In this document: one piece after another, positions 13,809-26,013 of the stretch
How positions within the stretch are numbered: the first letter of the stretch is position 1
Layout of the letters: each line of letters opens with the position of its first letter
Assembly: GCA_947561715.1 (NCBI GenBank)
Contig: OX387197.1
Coordinates: 3,353,001-3,417,000, forward strand
Source of the DNA: Ascidia mentula
Lineage: Eukaryota > Chordata > Ascidiacea > Phlebobranchia > Ascidiidae
Length of the DNA stretch: 64,000 nt
Direction of reading: 5' to 3'
Position numbers and translations under genes: made by a program
The notes under the pieces: model-generated
What the model was told of the DNA's origin: nothing
Database searches by the model: none
What the model saw: the letters and a program-made list of their open reading frames with translations, nothing else

Positions 13809-16800
13809 TTAGCCGTTAATTTTGCTGCGATCTCCAATTTCTCTAATCAGTTTTGTCATCGAATTATCGAGAACTGACAAGTCAGAAAAGTCGATGTATA
13901 GTTTCCCTGTAGTTATCAAACCTAGGCAAAGACAAAAGATTTAAATGCCTAGGCCCTAATCGTAAGTGATAAAATAGTTGATATTTCATTATTATCGTAA
14001 TGAGTTCACATTGTTGTTATTGTAAGTCCAAGTTTCTGTGTAAAGTGCCGCAAATATATACAGTATAAAACTCAACACTGAAATCATAACAAGCAATTTC
14101 CTATCAGCGTTTTATTACTACTTAATGATTATTAATTAATTATCATCACCAACCTAGCCATCTATTGGGAACGAAACCTTTCTGAAGTCGAAGGGGGATG
14201 ATATCCTTTCTTAGTTCTACAGCGTAACTCGCCTCCATTCTGCACAGCGATAAAGATATTTTACAAGTTTGTTTCAAAATCGGTACGAGATCATTTGATT
14301 TTGTTGGTGCAGGGAGAATTGGTGAGGCAGCAAAGACGCATGCTTGGGAGTACAGTTTTTTGTGGTAAGGCGTAGCCGTATGGTAAATACGCATCATTTT
14401 CAAACCAATTATGGTCAGTTCTGTAGCTTCAAATTATTTTCGTACAAACACTTTTACAAACATATTTACTTGCAGTTCTGACTATCCTGGTACTTCTGAG
14501 ACATACAGATTATCACGACAGCTGATTGTTCCACAGCTTCAGCCATAGCATCAAATATATTTCCGTTCATGTTGTAAGCATCCAACCAAACACTGTAACC
14601 GCTTGCTCTTAGTCGGTCCCTTATCTGAGATAGAAGATAGAATATATATCATTCAATAACAAATGATCAGTAGAAAGCAAATTCTTTAGAGTCCCTTAAT
14701 GTATTGATAGCACTGTTTCCTACCAGATTTAAACGATAAAAACGTTTTGCAATTGTATTTAAGATAAAGGAATAGATTTAAATGAAATTTTAACACTATG
14801 TATAATTTAAGGAAACTATGATATCATTTTTTTGCAATCAACTTTTTGCAGCTTGTTTATTTCACCAGTATAGCGACGCATTGGTTGTCCCAGTTGTAGC
14901 TGAGCATAACGTGCTTCTCTTCACCTCGTTGGAGTAAATGTTTAGACTCGTTCTGGTTCTTAAACACATGCGTAAAATGTTACAAAGTGAAAATATTTTG
15001 TAATATATTTTTTCAATACCCAAACTTACCGGAGTAAGACTTCTCAACACCCAGAGTGTGCCGGATGCAGCATGTTGAAGTTTGCTGAAGAATTAACATT
15101 TTAAAGGAAGCTATATACTATATCGCTTGATTTAGATCATTGTCGAATCTTGCTAAATTTTTAAAATCAAACAACGAATTGACTCTGACCTTGAATCATG
15201 ACCTTCGAGTTCCTTTAGTTTCTTCATCACCTCGGTTTTACTTTTAATAATTGCATTGTTCTCTTCCACAAATGATAAAGCCCAGATGCAATTGACTGCC
15301 GCTATTTGCTCATCAACGTTTCCTGGCAAAGATTAAACGTAAATTCGATGTCGTTTTCTGCAGAACTTACTGTGTTTCAAAATTCAAATATCTTTTCATA
15401 ATTAAACATTTTTTTTAGAATATTGTGAATTTCGTATGTGGGACCTTTTCTTATAAGCTTCATCAAACTTGAGAGTGCCCCACGTTGAACGATTTTGATG
15501 CTATTTTTGTCGTTATTGGCGAGTTTGGTCAAACCCAGTGATAACTCCAGTGCGGAAAAACCTTCGGGATGGTTGCATTGGATCTGGTGTTGTAAATACT
15601 GGCAAAAAATTAAAACATGCGAAATATGAATAATGAGATAATTTAAAAATCAAAATCAGGTCAATGCTTGACTTACCTTTATAATGTAAGAGATGATTTC
15701 GTCACCAGCAAGAATCAGATCACTATTTTCCTCATCATTTATGTGGGCCAGAGTAAGCATACAAAATGATGTCAACAGATTGTTGTCCTCTTTACTAATC
15801 TGTATTTTTTTTCGTAAATTCAAAACCGGGAACTACATGCGTTTAGTTAACGTGATAACCAAACACACCAACATCTACCTTTCTCGCGTTTTTGGCGTAC
15901 CAACTAATCAATTCAACCGCATTCAAGTCATTGAAAAACATTTTGTTGTTGCTTGATATCGAACAGTTATAGAGGATTCCTGCCGACCAACGGACGATTA
16001 TCCCTTCGGTCTGTAAGATATGGTTAGCTATACAGGTCAGTGGCAAATTTATCGACTGAAAATATGAAGGTATTTTGCGCTGATCAAAAACATGTATGTT
16101 ACAAACATAAGAATGTGACACTGAGACATATCAAAATGTTGCAACTTGCCTCCAATTTTTGTGGAAAGCTTTCTTTGTACTTTTTTAGGAAGGCAATCAT
16201 GTTTAACAAAATTCCACTTTCTGTAATCTTTTCCGAAAACTCGACACTTGAATCGGAGAACTTCAAACAAACGAGCAAAAGTCTTTCCAATGTTTTCCAT
16301 TCTTTCCTGTATTAACAGATATAATAAAAATCACATCAAGTTGAATGCGTTCTTTTTCTGGTCATTGTGTATAGACTACACTGTCACACCATGCATTAAA
16401 TTAAACTAAATATGAACATATTTTTGAAGTATTAGGCTCAAAAACCCATTTGAGTAAATTCCGTATCATGTTTCTTACTTGGAGTTTTCATCTAAGTAAA
16501 TGTCAAAGTAAACCTTGAAGACATCGACGGCGCAATTTTGTACCAGATATTTACCGACCTCTGCCAAAATCTTGAACACAAAAGCCAAGTTTATATGTTA
16601 AAAGCAATTTATCCGATACGGATACCAACCTTACGCGAGCTGGAGTCTGCAGCATTCATCCTTTTGTAGTACCTACACAATAAATTAACAAGAATTGTAG
16701 CTGACTCCCCCAAGCAATTAAGTTCTTTGTCCGATTCTACGTCACGCTTGGCTTCCTCCAAGTTCTTCTCAAGTTGAGATTGAAAACCTGACAGATACAA

Positions 16801-16956
16801 AAGTCAACACTGGTGAAATATATTTTCGGTTCTAGGGCATTTTTTTTTCTAAAATATGCAAATGTAAAAGTTTTACTGAAGTAGAAAACCAAAAAATAAC
16901 CTACCTTTGTCCTCCAAACCAACAACATTTGAAACTGCTTTGTCGTCTTTGTCCAT
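13809..16956 (-). CDS. Gene B: ARM-TIR protein without SAM (500 aa)
   Basis: Complete 13-exon model. Exons 5' to 3': 16905-16956, 16630-16787, 16479-16570, 16150-16306, 15879-16010, 15677-15799, 15445-15598, 15190-15322, 15030-15084, 14866-14958, 14470-14624, 14154-14239, 13809-13921; 1503 bases in frame. It starts MDKDDKAVSNVVGLEDK, with one ARM cassette, then exons f-g-h, then TIR (roughly residues 353-500: HVMLSYNWDNQ, VWLDAYNM, CMSQKYQDSQNC, KMEASYAVELRKDIIPL). The last TIR exon ends RSKING plus TAA, where the paralogues read on through GKSSA into SAM, so the missing SAM is a property of this gene. The glutamate in MEASYA matches the NADase glutamate of SARM1-type TIRs. The start is chosen by match with gene C. 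Exon c uses a GC donor. Role in innate signalling is inferred from the domains. Confidence 0.85.
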
Positions 16957-17179
16957 GTTCTTAGGTTACACTATAGTAATAGTCTCTAAGACTTCTAAAC
17001 ATCAACAAAAACCTAAGCGACAAATATTTTTCGGCACGTTCATAAAAAATCATTCACAAAATATAACCAGAACTGTGGACAGGGTTACTGCTCACTGTGT
17101 CAGGTCTCACCAGTGCAGCTGACGACTGTATTTCTGGCTTTAGCTGATTAAAGGATTCTATAAAGGATTTTTAACTAAC

Positions 17180-18780
17180 AACACTATTGGATTCCACTTG
17201 CTCTTGCTCAAACCAAGTTATCAACATTGCCAAAACAAAACTGCAACTGTAGTTCTACTCGTTCATCGTTGATGTGTAGGTGTTTGTTTGGTGGGAAGTT
17301 ACGTACACACGCCCACCGCGAAATAATATGATCAGCGTTTCATTGGTGTACTGTGATTCCCTTCCGCGAAGCATGATGCAAAAGGGATAACTTATTATAT
17401 ACGGTCCAAAGGTTTTGCTAACGCTCATTTTGAAATCTATTTGCCAACGCTTTTTTGGTGCATATGGAATATAAAATTTCGAAAAAATGTCTCTAATTGT
17501 CGATTTTGTTTGAAAAATCATGTAAACTGTGGTTCACATTGCAAATCACATTCAACTAAGACAAGTTTTAAGAGATTATTCGCACATAGTCTGTGCTTAC
17601 AACTGTCTGAACAATTTTACACATGCTTATTGAATTCCAAACTGCGTCCCTCAAGAAAGTATTGGAAAAGTCTGAGGTAAAGTGCCAACAGCTCACTGTC
17701 ATATGCTCTGCACTTGAAGCTGACGGCTGAGGAATGCAGGTTGCTATTATAGTAATAGTCTTTAAGACTTTAAGTTGTTTGGTGATAAGGTGCTCCACAG
17801 TGGTTTGTTTCTATTGTTTAGTATCTAGTTATAAGGTAGGTCAGTGATTATTATGACTATATTTCTAAGTAAATTTAACTTGCTCAAACCAAGTTATCAA
17901 CATTGCCAAAACAAAACTGCAACTGCAGTTCTTCTCATTCATCGTTGATGTGTGGGTGTTTGTTTGGTGGGAAGTTACGTACACACGCCCACCGCGAAAT
18001 AATATGATCAGCGTTTCGTTGGTGTACTGTGATTCCCTTCCGCGAAGCATGATACAAAAGGGATAGTTTATTATATACGGTCCAAAGTTTTTGCTAACGC
18101 TCATTTTGAAATCTATTTGCCAACGCTTTTTTGGTGCATATGGAATATAAACTTTCGAAAAACAGTCCCTATTTGTCGTTTTTGTTCGAAAAATAAAAAA
18201 TTATGTAAACTGTGGTTCACATTGCAAATCACATTCAACTAAGAGAAGGTTTTAGAGATTATTCACACATAGTCTGTGCTGTCTGTACAATTTTACACAT
18301 GCTTATTCAATTCCAATGTGGGGAAGAAGATTCTCTTCCTCAAACTACTCATCCTGGTGACATTTGCATACAGTTGACAAGTTTCTAAAACGAACCAATC
18401 CGACACGCCAGACATCATCGTAATGTTCTAATGACGAAGGCCTGTCGACGCTGCACGATACGCCTGTAACTCGTGGCTTCATTGCACAGTTGCCAAAAAC
18501 TAAAAAATCGTATTGGAAAAGCCTGATTGCTAAGAAAAATGCCAGCAGCTCACGGTCATATGCGCTGTACTTGATTTCGGACTTCCTCAGCTAACGGCTA
18601 AAGAATGCAAGTTGCTCTTATAGTAATAGTCTTTAAGACTTTAAGTTTTTTAGTCATAGGGTGCTCCACAGTTGTTCATTTCTGTTGTTTAGTGTCTAGT
18701 TATAAGAACTCAGCGGATCAACGTTGACTGAAAGCACCATATAGTGGAAAATATTGCGCCAGTTTAGTTTTCCAGCTAGT
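17180..18780 (-). mobile_element. LTR-retroelement fossil cluster (Gypsy-related), two copies
   Basis: Two LTR-like units (about 17.20-17.64 and 17.88-18.34 kb) share a long block around GTGGGAAGTTACGTACACAC and follow each other in the same orientation. Short RNase H-like pieces related to the 10-13 kb fossil lie beside them (about 17.64-17.75 and 18.42-18.62 kb). Everything is fragmentary, with many breaks, and no intact reading frame remains. The cluster fills the upstream flank of gene B. Confidence 0.62.
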
Positions 18781-19480
18781 CCAGAGCCACAGATGCACTG
18801 AATAGCCCCCGCGGATCGAAGCAATGTGCACTGTCTGTAGCTTGCTGATTATTTTGACTCTATTACTTCTATGTAAATTCAACTTGCTTAAACCAAGTTA
18901 TCAACATTGCCAAAACATAACTGTAACTGCAGTACTTCTGATTCATGGTTGATGTGTAGGTGCTTGTTTGGTGGGAAGTTACGTACACACGCCCACCACG
19001 AAATAATATGATCAGCGATTCACTGGTAAATTGGTATTCCTTTGCAGTTCCGCGAAGCATGGTACAAAAGGGATAACTTATTATATACGCTCCAAAGTTT
19101 TTGCTAACGCTCATTTGGAAGTCTATTTGCCAACGCTTTGTCCTTGGTGCATATGGAATATATAAACTTTCGAAAAAAAGTCTCTTTTTGCCGTTTTTGT
19201 TTGAAAAATCATATAAACTGTGGTTCACATTGCAAATCGCATTTAACTAAGTTGAGTTTTAAGAGATTATTCACACAGTGTGTGATTACAACTGTCTGTA
19301 CCATTTTACACATGCCTATTCAATTCCAATGTGGGGAAGAAGTTTTTACTTCTCAAACTACTCATCCTGGTGACATTTGCACGCAACTGACAAGTTTCCA
19401 CAATAAAACGAGCCCGATACCCAATACTACAACAACACGACAGACATCAGTGCTTTAAAATACTTTCTAGTCTGTAAGTA
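18781..19480 (-). mobile_element. Third LTR-like Gypsy-related fossil unit
   Basis: Same block as the 17-18 kb units, and closest to the copy at 24.5-25.1 kb. The match with that copy continues into the 3' flank of the neighbouring host genes, so this insertion is older than the duplication that produced the ends of genes C and D. Broken and inactive. Confidence 0.6.
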
Positions 19481-20048
19481 AGATAAACTGAATTGAATAA
19501 TTCTGCGCATCTCTTCTCTAAAAGTGGCAACAAAAGCAACATCCATTTACATTGTGAGAATCAAATTTAATGTAAACGGAAGTACGTATCTACAAACTGA
19601 TTGACGATCAACATGTCTTGTTGCAATGGTAAATATAGTTCACCTTATATTGGAAATGCTGGTAAATGTACCAAGAAATACATCAAACGTATTAAACGTT
19701 TTCTCATCTTCCAATTTGAGATGCTGACAAAGTGACAAATTTACTTTATTCTTACCATGAGATTTTACATGTCTGCTGGTAAGATACAGCAAAACATGTT
19801 ACATTTTACCACATTGGAACAAGCAAGCAAGCAATGATGCAGTGCATGTGTACACATAGTACCCGAGCGTTCATGCTTCTCATGGAAGAAGTAACTGCTT
19901 GAGGCTATTACTAACTTCAGCGTCAATTACTGCAGTTTGTAACACATTTTGTTTCGTGATATCAACAGTTATCAAATCAATATCAATCAATAATTACGGT
20001 TAAAAAACACATAAGCAAGTCACAAGAAAATGAAAATTGCGAAGGTCG
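19481..20048. other. 3' flank of gene C, duplicated behind gene D
   Basis: Non-coding. The sequence around CATGTCTGCTGGTAAGATAC and the tract up to the stop of gene C recur at about 25.2-26.0 kb downstream of gene D. Nothing else is recognised in it. Confidence 0.6.
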
Positions 20049-23000
20049 CTAGTTTAGTTTCTCCAATGCTTTGGTGAAAATTGTCAATTCCTTCACTGAT
20101 TTGATGTGAAGTTGTTCCCCAATAAGTTTGTAGAAGAATTCTGGCGCCTCCGACTTAAGCGAATGCAGGAAAAGAAGTGCATTGCCATCCAAATTTTTGA
20201 AATAAGACCTGTCACAAGAGGCGTTGTACATCGTTATATACAACACCTTAGAATGTGTTACTTCCGAGGTTAAGATGTATGAACAAACCAAAACATCAAG
20301 AGTTAATGTACTCTTGGCATTTTACTTTTGCGGTTGACTGGATTATATCATGCATTACCCACAAACAACAATAACGGGATGGTTTTGTTACTGCTGACTT
20401 ACGGTTCAAGACCAAGGTCTTTGGCCCACTGCTGAACTTCTTCGCTTTTCATAATTCGAACAGAATGACTTGTTTGTGGCTCATACGTTTCGGGTGAAGC
20501 TTCTTCCAGTTCTTGGACTGCTTTAATGGGAAGTATTGGAGAGTCCTGAAACATAAGCAGCATTTCAAACTTAATTTTTTTTGCAAAAATAACTCACTGG
20601 CAAAATTCTCGTAAACTTGTTCTAAACAAAATGTTTAAATCAATAGTTAAAACTTAAATATTTTGTGTGTGGTATAATTATTTACCACCACTTCTTGAGC
20701 TGAACTTTTGCCGCGATCTCCAATTTCTTTTATCAACTTTGTCAACGAATCATCGAAACTTTTCGGATCGTGAAAGCTGAAATATAGTTTCGTGCCCACG
20801 ATGAGCCCTGCAAAAAATGAAGGCGTCAGATTAAGTTTTATGTTGAAAGTAAGAAGTGTGTTTTTTAATTTACTAACGACCGTCTTATTTATCCGTTGAA
20901 TTTTATATATTCACTCACCGAGCCATCCATTTGCATCGAAACCTTCCTGAAGTTTAAGAGGAATAATGTCTTTTTTTCTTTTAAATGCATAAGAGGCTTC
21001 TGATCTGTGTAATATGCTACTGAGTATTGAGCTACTGATAACAACAAGTTCCCAAAATTATATATATAAGAACAAACAACATATTAAGAAAACTAACTCA
21101 CTTTTCAATATCTGTACACAAGATTATTTCGCACAGTAATTTTTAGTCGTAATAACATTCTTCTATAATTACTTGCAGTTCAGACTATCCTTGTACTTTT
21201 GAGACATGCATATTAGCACAACAGATGAGCGTTCAACTGCATCAGCCATCGCATCCAATGTGTCTCCCTTCATTTTATCTTCGTCCATCCATACGCTGTA
21301 ACCCCTTGATACCAGGCGATCTTTTATCTAAAGTATCAACGTGGTGAATTCAACGTCACCCAGTCCCTCAAATTTGTGTAATTTTGCGAAGTTCGGTTCG
21401 ATCTTAAATTAACCGGCCATGTTTTTATAAAATCGGTTTCGTTTGAACTTCTTTACCCACTGCCTTACCTTTTTCATGGTGCTTTGGTTGTCCCAGTTGT
21501 AGCTGAGCATGACGTGCTTCTGTTCATAGGTTGGTAAATATTGTTCGACATCACGTTTGTTCTTAGAAATACAAATATTTTGCTAAATTTTTTAACTTGA
21601 TATTTTTGATAAACACTTACCGGAATAACTCTTAACTCCCACAAGGTGTTTATTGCAGAACTACGGAGCTCTCTAAAAAAATAAAATCTGTTATTACAAT
21701 TTTTTTTATCCAACGCCATTTCTTTTGGTTGACATCGATTTTTCTTAAAAAACAATATTTTAAAGCAACACAACCCTTTTGTATAAAAAATCATTTTGTA
21801 AGGACATGTTCCATAAAGCTTTAAATACTATCATCCAGAAGAATTAATGAATTTTTCAACTAAACAAACAAATCTAAAAATAAAATGCGTTTGACAGGTG
21901 GTTAATATTTGAAATAACTGTATGAAATGTTTAATTCATGTAATTGGCACGGCACCGATACTTGGCGTTAAGTTACTTTACATGTAAATGCTGTGCAAAA
22001 AATGCTGCGTTACGTAACAACTTTGTTACTTAATATAAATATTAACAATAAATATAGCTTTCCTATTCAGACTCATCAACTCCAGATGTTTTGCACCCAA
22101 CAATAAATATACTCAACAAAAGGGGGCACAAAAACTCTGACCTCAAATCGTGACTTTTGAGTTCCTCCAGTTTCTTCATCACCTCGGTTTCATGAGTGAT
22201 CATGGATTTGTTCTCTTCCACAAACGATAAAGCCCAGATGCATTTGACTGCAGCAATTTGTTCATCAAAGTTGTCTTTGCGAAGAGAAGATTTTAAGTAA
22301 AGACGTACTACAATGCTTTTCCCACGAATAATCTTATGAAACACTTTATACCTCACAATAGAAATAGAGTAGTTAAAGACCGTTCGTTTTTATTCACAAC
22401 CGACAAACCAAACCAAAATATCGTTGCCCGTTTCTACAACCGAGATTACCAAAACATTTTCTGAACCTTAGGCCGTGGTTATGCGTAATTTACCTGTGTT
22501 AATGAGTTTCTTTAAACTTGAGAGTACCCCACTTTGAAGGATTTTAAAGCTGTTCTGGTCGTTGTTGGCGAGTTTGGTTAAACCTGAAGTTAACTCTTGC
22601 GCAGAAAAACCTGAGGAGCGGTGGTTGCTATTCAGCAAAGCTTCGTTCAGAATCTAGAAAAAAAATGTTCTAACTATTAACCTTAATGTTGTTTATTTAA
22701 TCCTAAAAAAACTATACACAGTATTGTTAGTATTAATTTTATTTTTATTTAAAACGTCTACTTCTCTACAAGATATGTCCTAGAAGTGTCTTTATTTCAT
22801 TAACTATGGTCTTACTTCCAGGATGTAAGAGATGATTTCGTCATCAGTAAGAATACGATTACTATTCTTCTCATCATTTATGTGAGCCAGAGTAAGCATA
22901 CAAAATGATGTCAACAACTTGCTGTTCAATTCATTTATCTGTTAAAATTTGTACTTAGGGACTTGCTTTGATTACTTAATGTGATATATGCACAAGGGTC

Positions 23001-24049
23001 CTAAACATTTAGACACCAACCTCTATCATTTTCGCGTTTTTGGCGTACCAAATAATCAAATTAATAGTCTTCAAGTCGTTAAAGAATATTTTGTTGTTGC
23101 TTGGTATCGAACAGTTGTAGAGGATCCCTGCCGACCAACGAATAATTATCCCTTCGGTCTGTAAGATAAGGTTAGCCATACCCGCTCAGTGAAAAATTTG
23201 CAAACCCAAAATATAAAAGTATTTCGCGCTAATAAAATGTTGCAACTTGCCTCTAATTTTTGTGGAAAGCTTTCTCTGTACTTTCTTAGGAAGGCAATCA
23301 AGTTTGACAAAATTCCACTTGCTGCAATCTTTTCCGAAAACTCGGCACTTGAATCGGAGAAGTTCAAACAAACGAGCAAAAGTCTTTCAAATTCTGCCCA
23401 GTCTTTCCTGTATTAACAGATATAAGGAAAATCGAGTCAAATTGAATGTAGTGTACTGGTAATTGTGTATACACTACACTGTCGCACCATGCATTAAATT
23501 AAACTAAATATAAACCACATTTTAAAGTATATGGCTCAAAAACCCAAATGCAATTCTGCTTCACGCTTCGTACTTGGATTCTTCATCGGAGTAAATGTCA
23601 AAGTAAACCTTCAAAAGATTGGCGGCGCCATTTTGCGCCAGATATTCACCGACCTCTTCCAAAATCTTGAACACAATTGTCAAGTTTTGTACGTTCATGA
23701 CAATTTAATCGATCATGATACCAACCTTACGAAACCTGGTCTCTGTAACGCGCTTCCATGTGTGGTACCTACACAGAAAATAAACGAGCGTTGTGGCTGA
23801 CTCCCCCAAGCGATTCAATTCTTTGTCCGATTCTACGTCACGCTTGGCTTCCTTCAAGTTTTGATTAAGTTGAGACTGAAAACCTGAAAGATGCAAAAGT
23901 CAACACTGGTAAAATATATTTTCAGTTCTACTGCATTTTTTCCTAAATGTGCAAATGTAAAAGTTTTCCTGAAGTACAAAATCAAAAAATAACCTACCTT
24001 TGTCCTCCAAACCAGTAAAATTGGAAACTGCTTTGTCGTCTTTGTCCAT
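20049..24049 (-). CDS. Gene C: complete ARM-TIR-SAM protein (607 aa)
   Basis: The cleanest family member: 15 exons, 1824 bases in frame. Exons 5' to 3': 23998-24049, 23726-23883, 23574-23665, 23251-23407, 23021-23158, 22816-22938, 22494-22653, 22142-22274, 21621-21672, 21469-21561, 21173-21327, 20919-21004, 20686-20807, 20403-20545, 20049-20208. Residues 1-355 are ARM-like (one cassette plus f-g-h; LTKLANNDQNSSKILQSG, KCIWALSFVEENKSMI). Residues about 356-507 are TIR (HVMLSYNWDNQSTMKK, VWMDEDKMKGDT, KSEASYAFKRKKDIIPL). Residues about 508-607 are SAM-like (EVQQWAKDLGLEP, YFKNLDGNALLFL, FTKALEKLN-stop). The start MDKDDKAVSNFTGLEDK is shared with gene B. SARM1 has its SAMs before the TIR; here SAM follows. 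NADase or adaptor activity is inferred from family knowledge; ligand and partners are unknown. Confidence 0.9.
20686..21561 (-). other. TIR domain exons (i-j-k-l) of gene C
   Basis: Four exons code for about 152 residues. Seen: the strand-A/box-1 motif MLSYNWDNQS, a helix ending in RGYSVWMDED, the BB-loop-like KMKGDT, a hydrophobic strand VVLICMSQKY, CKSEASYA with the glutamate in the position of the catalytic Glu of SARM1-type NADase TIRs, and KKDIIPLKL. The same exon set and phases recur in A, B, D and E. The glutamate assignment is an alignment by eye. Confidence 0.85.
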
Positions 24050-24249
24050 GTTCTGGGGCTACACTACAGTAATACTCTCTAAAACTTCTAACCATCAACA
24101 AAAACCTAAGCATGAAAATATTTTTCGGCACGTTCATAAAAAATCATTCACAACATATAACCAGAACTGTGGACAGGGTCACTGCTCAATGTGTCAGGTC
24201 TCATCAGAGCAGCTGAAGACTGTATTTCTGGCTTAAGCTGATAAAATGA

Positions 24250-25260
24250 ATCTACATGAAATTACTGGCACTCTAACCAACAACACTATTTGACTCCAAA
24301 CAGTTGTTTGGTCTTAGTGAGCTCCACAGTGGTTCATTTCTGTTGTTTAGTATCTAGTTATAAGAACTTAGCAGATCGACGTTGACTAAAAAGCACCATA
24401 GTGGAAAGTATTGCGCCTGTTTAGTTTTCCTGCTAGTCCTGAGCTACAGATGCATTGAATAGCCCCTACGGAATGAATGAAACAATGTGCTCTATCTGCA
24501 GCTCAGTGATTGTTATGACCCTATTTCTATGTAAATTTAACTTGCTTAAACCAAGTTATCAACATTGCCAAAACATAACTGTAACTGCAATTCTTCTGAT
24601 TCATCGTTGATGTGTAGGTGCTTGTTTGGTGGGAAGTTACGTACACACGCCCACCGCGAAATAATATGATCAGCGATTCACTGGCATATTGTGATTCCTT
24701 TGCAGTTCCGCGAAGCATAGTACAAAAGGGATAGCTTATTATATACGCTCCAAAGTTTTTGCTCTCATTTGGAAGTCTATTTGCCAACGCTTTGTCTCTG
24801 GTGCATATTGAATATAAACTTTCGAAAAAAGTCTCTTTTTGCCGTTTTTGTTTGAAAAATCATGTAAACTGTGGTTCACATTGCAAATCGCATTTAACTA
24901 AGTTAAGTTTTGAAAGATTATTCACACACAGTGTGTGATTACAACTGTCTGTACCATTTTACACATGCCTATTCAATTCCAATGTGGGGAAGAAGTTTTT
25001 ACTTCTCAAACTACTTATCCTGGTGACATTTGCACGCAGCTGACAAGTTTCCACAATAAAACGAGCCCGATACCCAATACTACAACAATACGACAGACAT
25101 GAGTGCTTAAAAATACTTTCTAGTCTGTAAGTAAGATAAACTGAATTGAATAATTCTGAGCATCTCTTCTCTAAAAGTGGCAGCAAAAGCAACATCCATT
25201 TACATTGTGAGAATCAAATTTAATGTAAACGGAAGTACGTATCTACAAACTTATTGACGA
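24250..25260 (-). mobile_element. Fourth LTR-like Gypsy-related fossil unit
   Basis: Closely matches the 18.8-19.5 kb unit, including the GTGGGAAGTTACGTACACAC block and its downstream flank. It lies between the start of gene C and the end of gene D. Fragmentary and inactive; it was carried along by host duplication rather than being an independent insertion. Confidence 0.6.
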
Positions 25261-25409
25261 TCAATATGTCTTGTTGCAATGGTAAATATAGTTCACCTTA
25301 TGTTAGAAATGCTGGTAAATGTACCAAGAAATACATCAAACGGATTGAACGTTTTCTTATCTTCCAATTTGAGATGCTGACAAAGTAACAAATTTATTTT
25401 TCTCTTACC

Positions 25410-25725
25410 ATGAGTTATTAATGTGTTAATTTTATTTTTCCCGTCGTGATAGCAGTGTAAATACGCTGTAAACATGTGCAGTGAACTGACGAGAACCGAA
25501 CAGCTTTGAACCGTAGGCGGTTATCGAGAAGCTGTCGGGAGAAGGTGGAGGTATTTACATATTAAAACAACAAACAACACATAAGCATACGCATGAAAAA
25601 GAAGAAAGCGCAAGGTAAAACTTGCGTACACTAGAAAACATGAAAACAGAAGGCGAAAACAGTTGCGACCCAATCGTGGTGAAAGAAAATTTAAGGCATG
25701 TGAGCAAGTGCCCCTAGCAAAATGT
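25410..25725. mobile_element. About 315-base insertion absent from the paralogous flank
   Basis: The 3' flanks of genes C and D align (19.7 and 25.4-25.7 kb), but after TTACCATGAG the D copy carries about 315 extra bases before ATTACATGTCTGCTGG resumes. The extra piece reads through GAACCGTAGGCGGTTATCGA and AT-rich sequence. An empty site in the C copy makes a young non-autonomous insertion likely, but I recognise no family, no convincing terminal repeats and no RNA promoter boxes. A deletion in the C copy is the alternative. Confidence 0.45.
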
Positions 25726-26013
25726 ATTACATGTCTGCTGGTAAGATACAGCAACGCAAACAAAAACTTGTTACATTTTACCGCATTGGAATAAGCAAGC
25801 AAGCAATAATGCAGTGAACGTGAACACATAGTACACAAGAGTTCATGAGTCTCATGGGAAAAGTAACTGCTTGAAGCTACTACTAACGTCAACGTCAATT
25901 ACAGCAATTTGTAACACGTTTTGTTTCGAGACATCAACAGCTATCAAACAAGCCAATAATTATTGAACATTGGTTCACATACGGTCACAAAATAATAAAG
26001 ATTGCGAAAGTCG

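Noticed and set aside
17255-19228. Repeated minus-strand frames (YPFCIMLRG...FRGGRVYVTSHQT) as a gene family
   Set aside because: They are shared by the LTR-like fossil units, are opened by chance in the repeated DNA, and have no start or splice context.
20049-24049. Calling gene C an orthologue of SARM1
   Set aside because: There is a single SAM after the TIR rather than two before it, and the ARM sequence is not recognisably SARM1. Only TIR-level similarity is claimed.
25521-25898. 125-codon minus-strand frame
   Set aside because: Low-complexity hydrophobic composition. It spans the boundary of the 315-base extra segment and is absent from the paralogous C flank.
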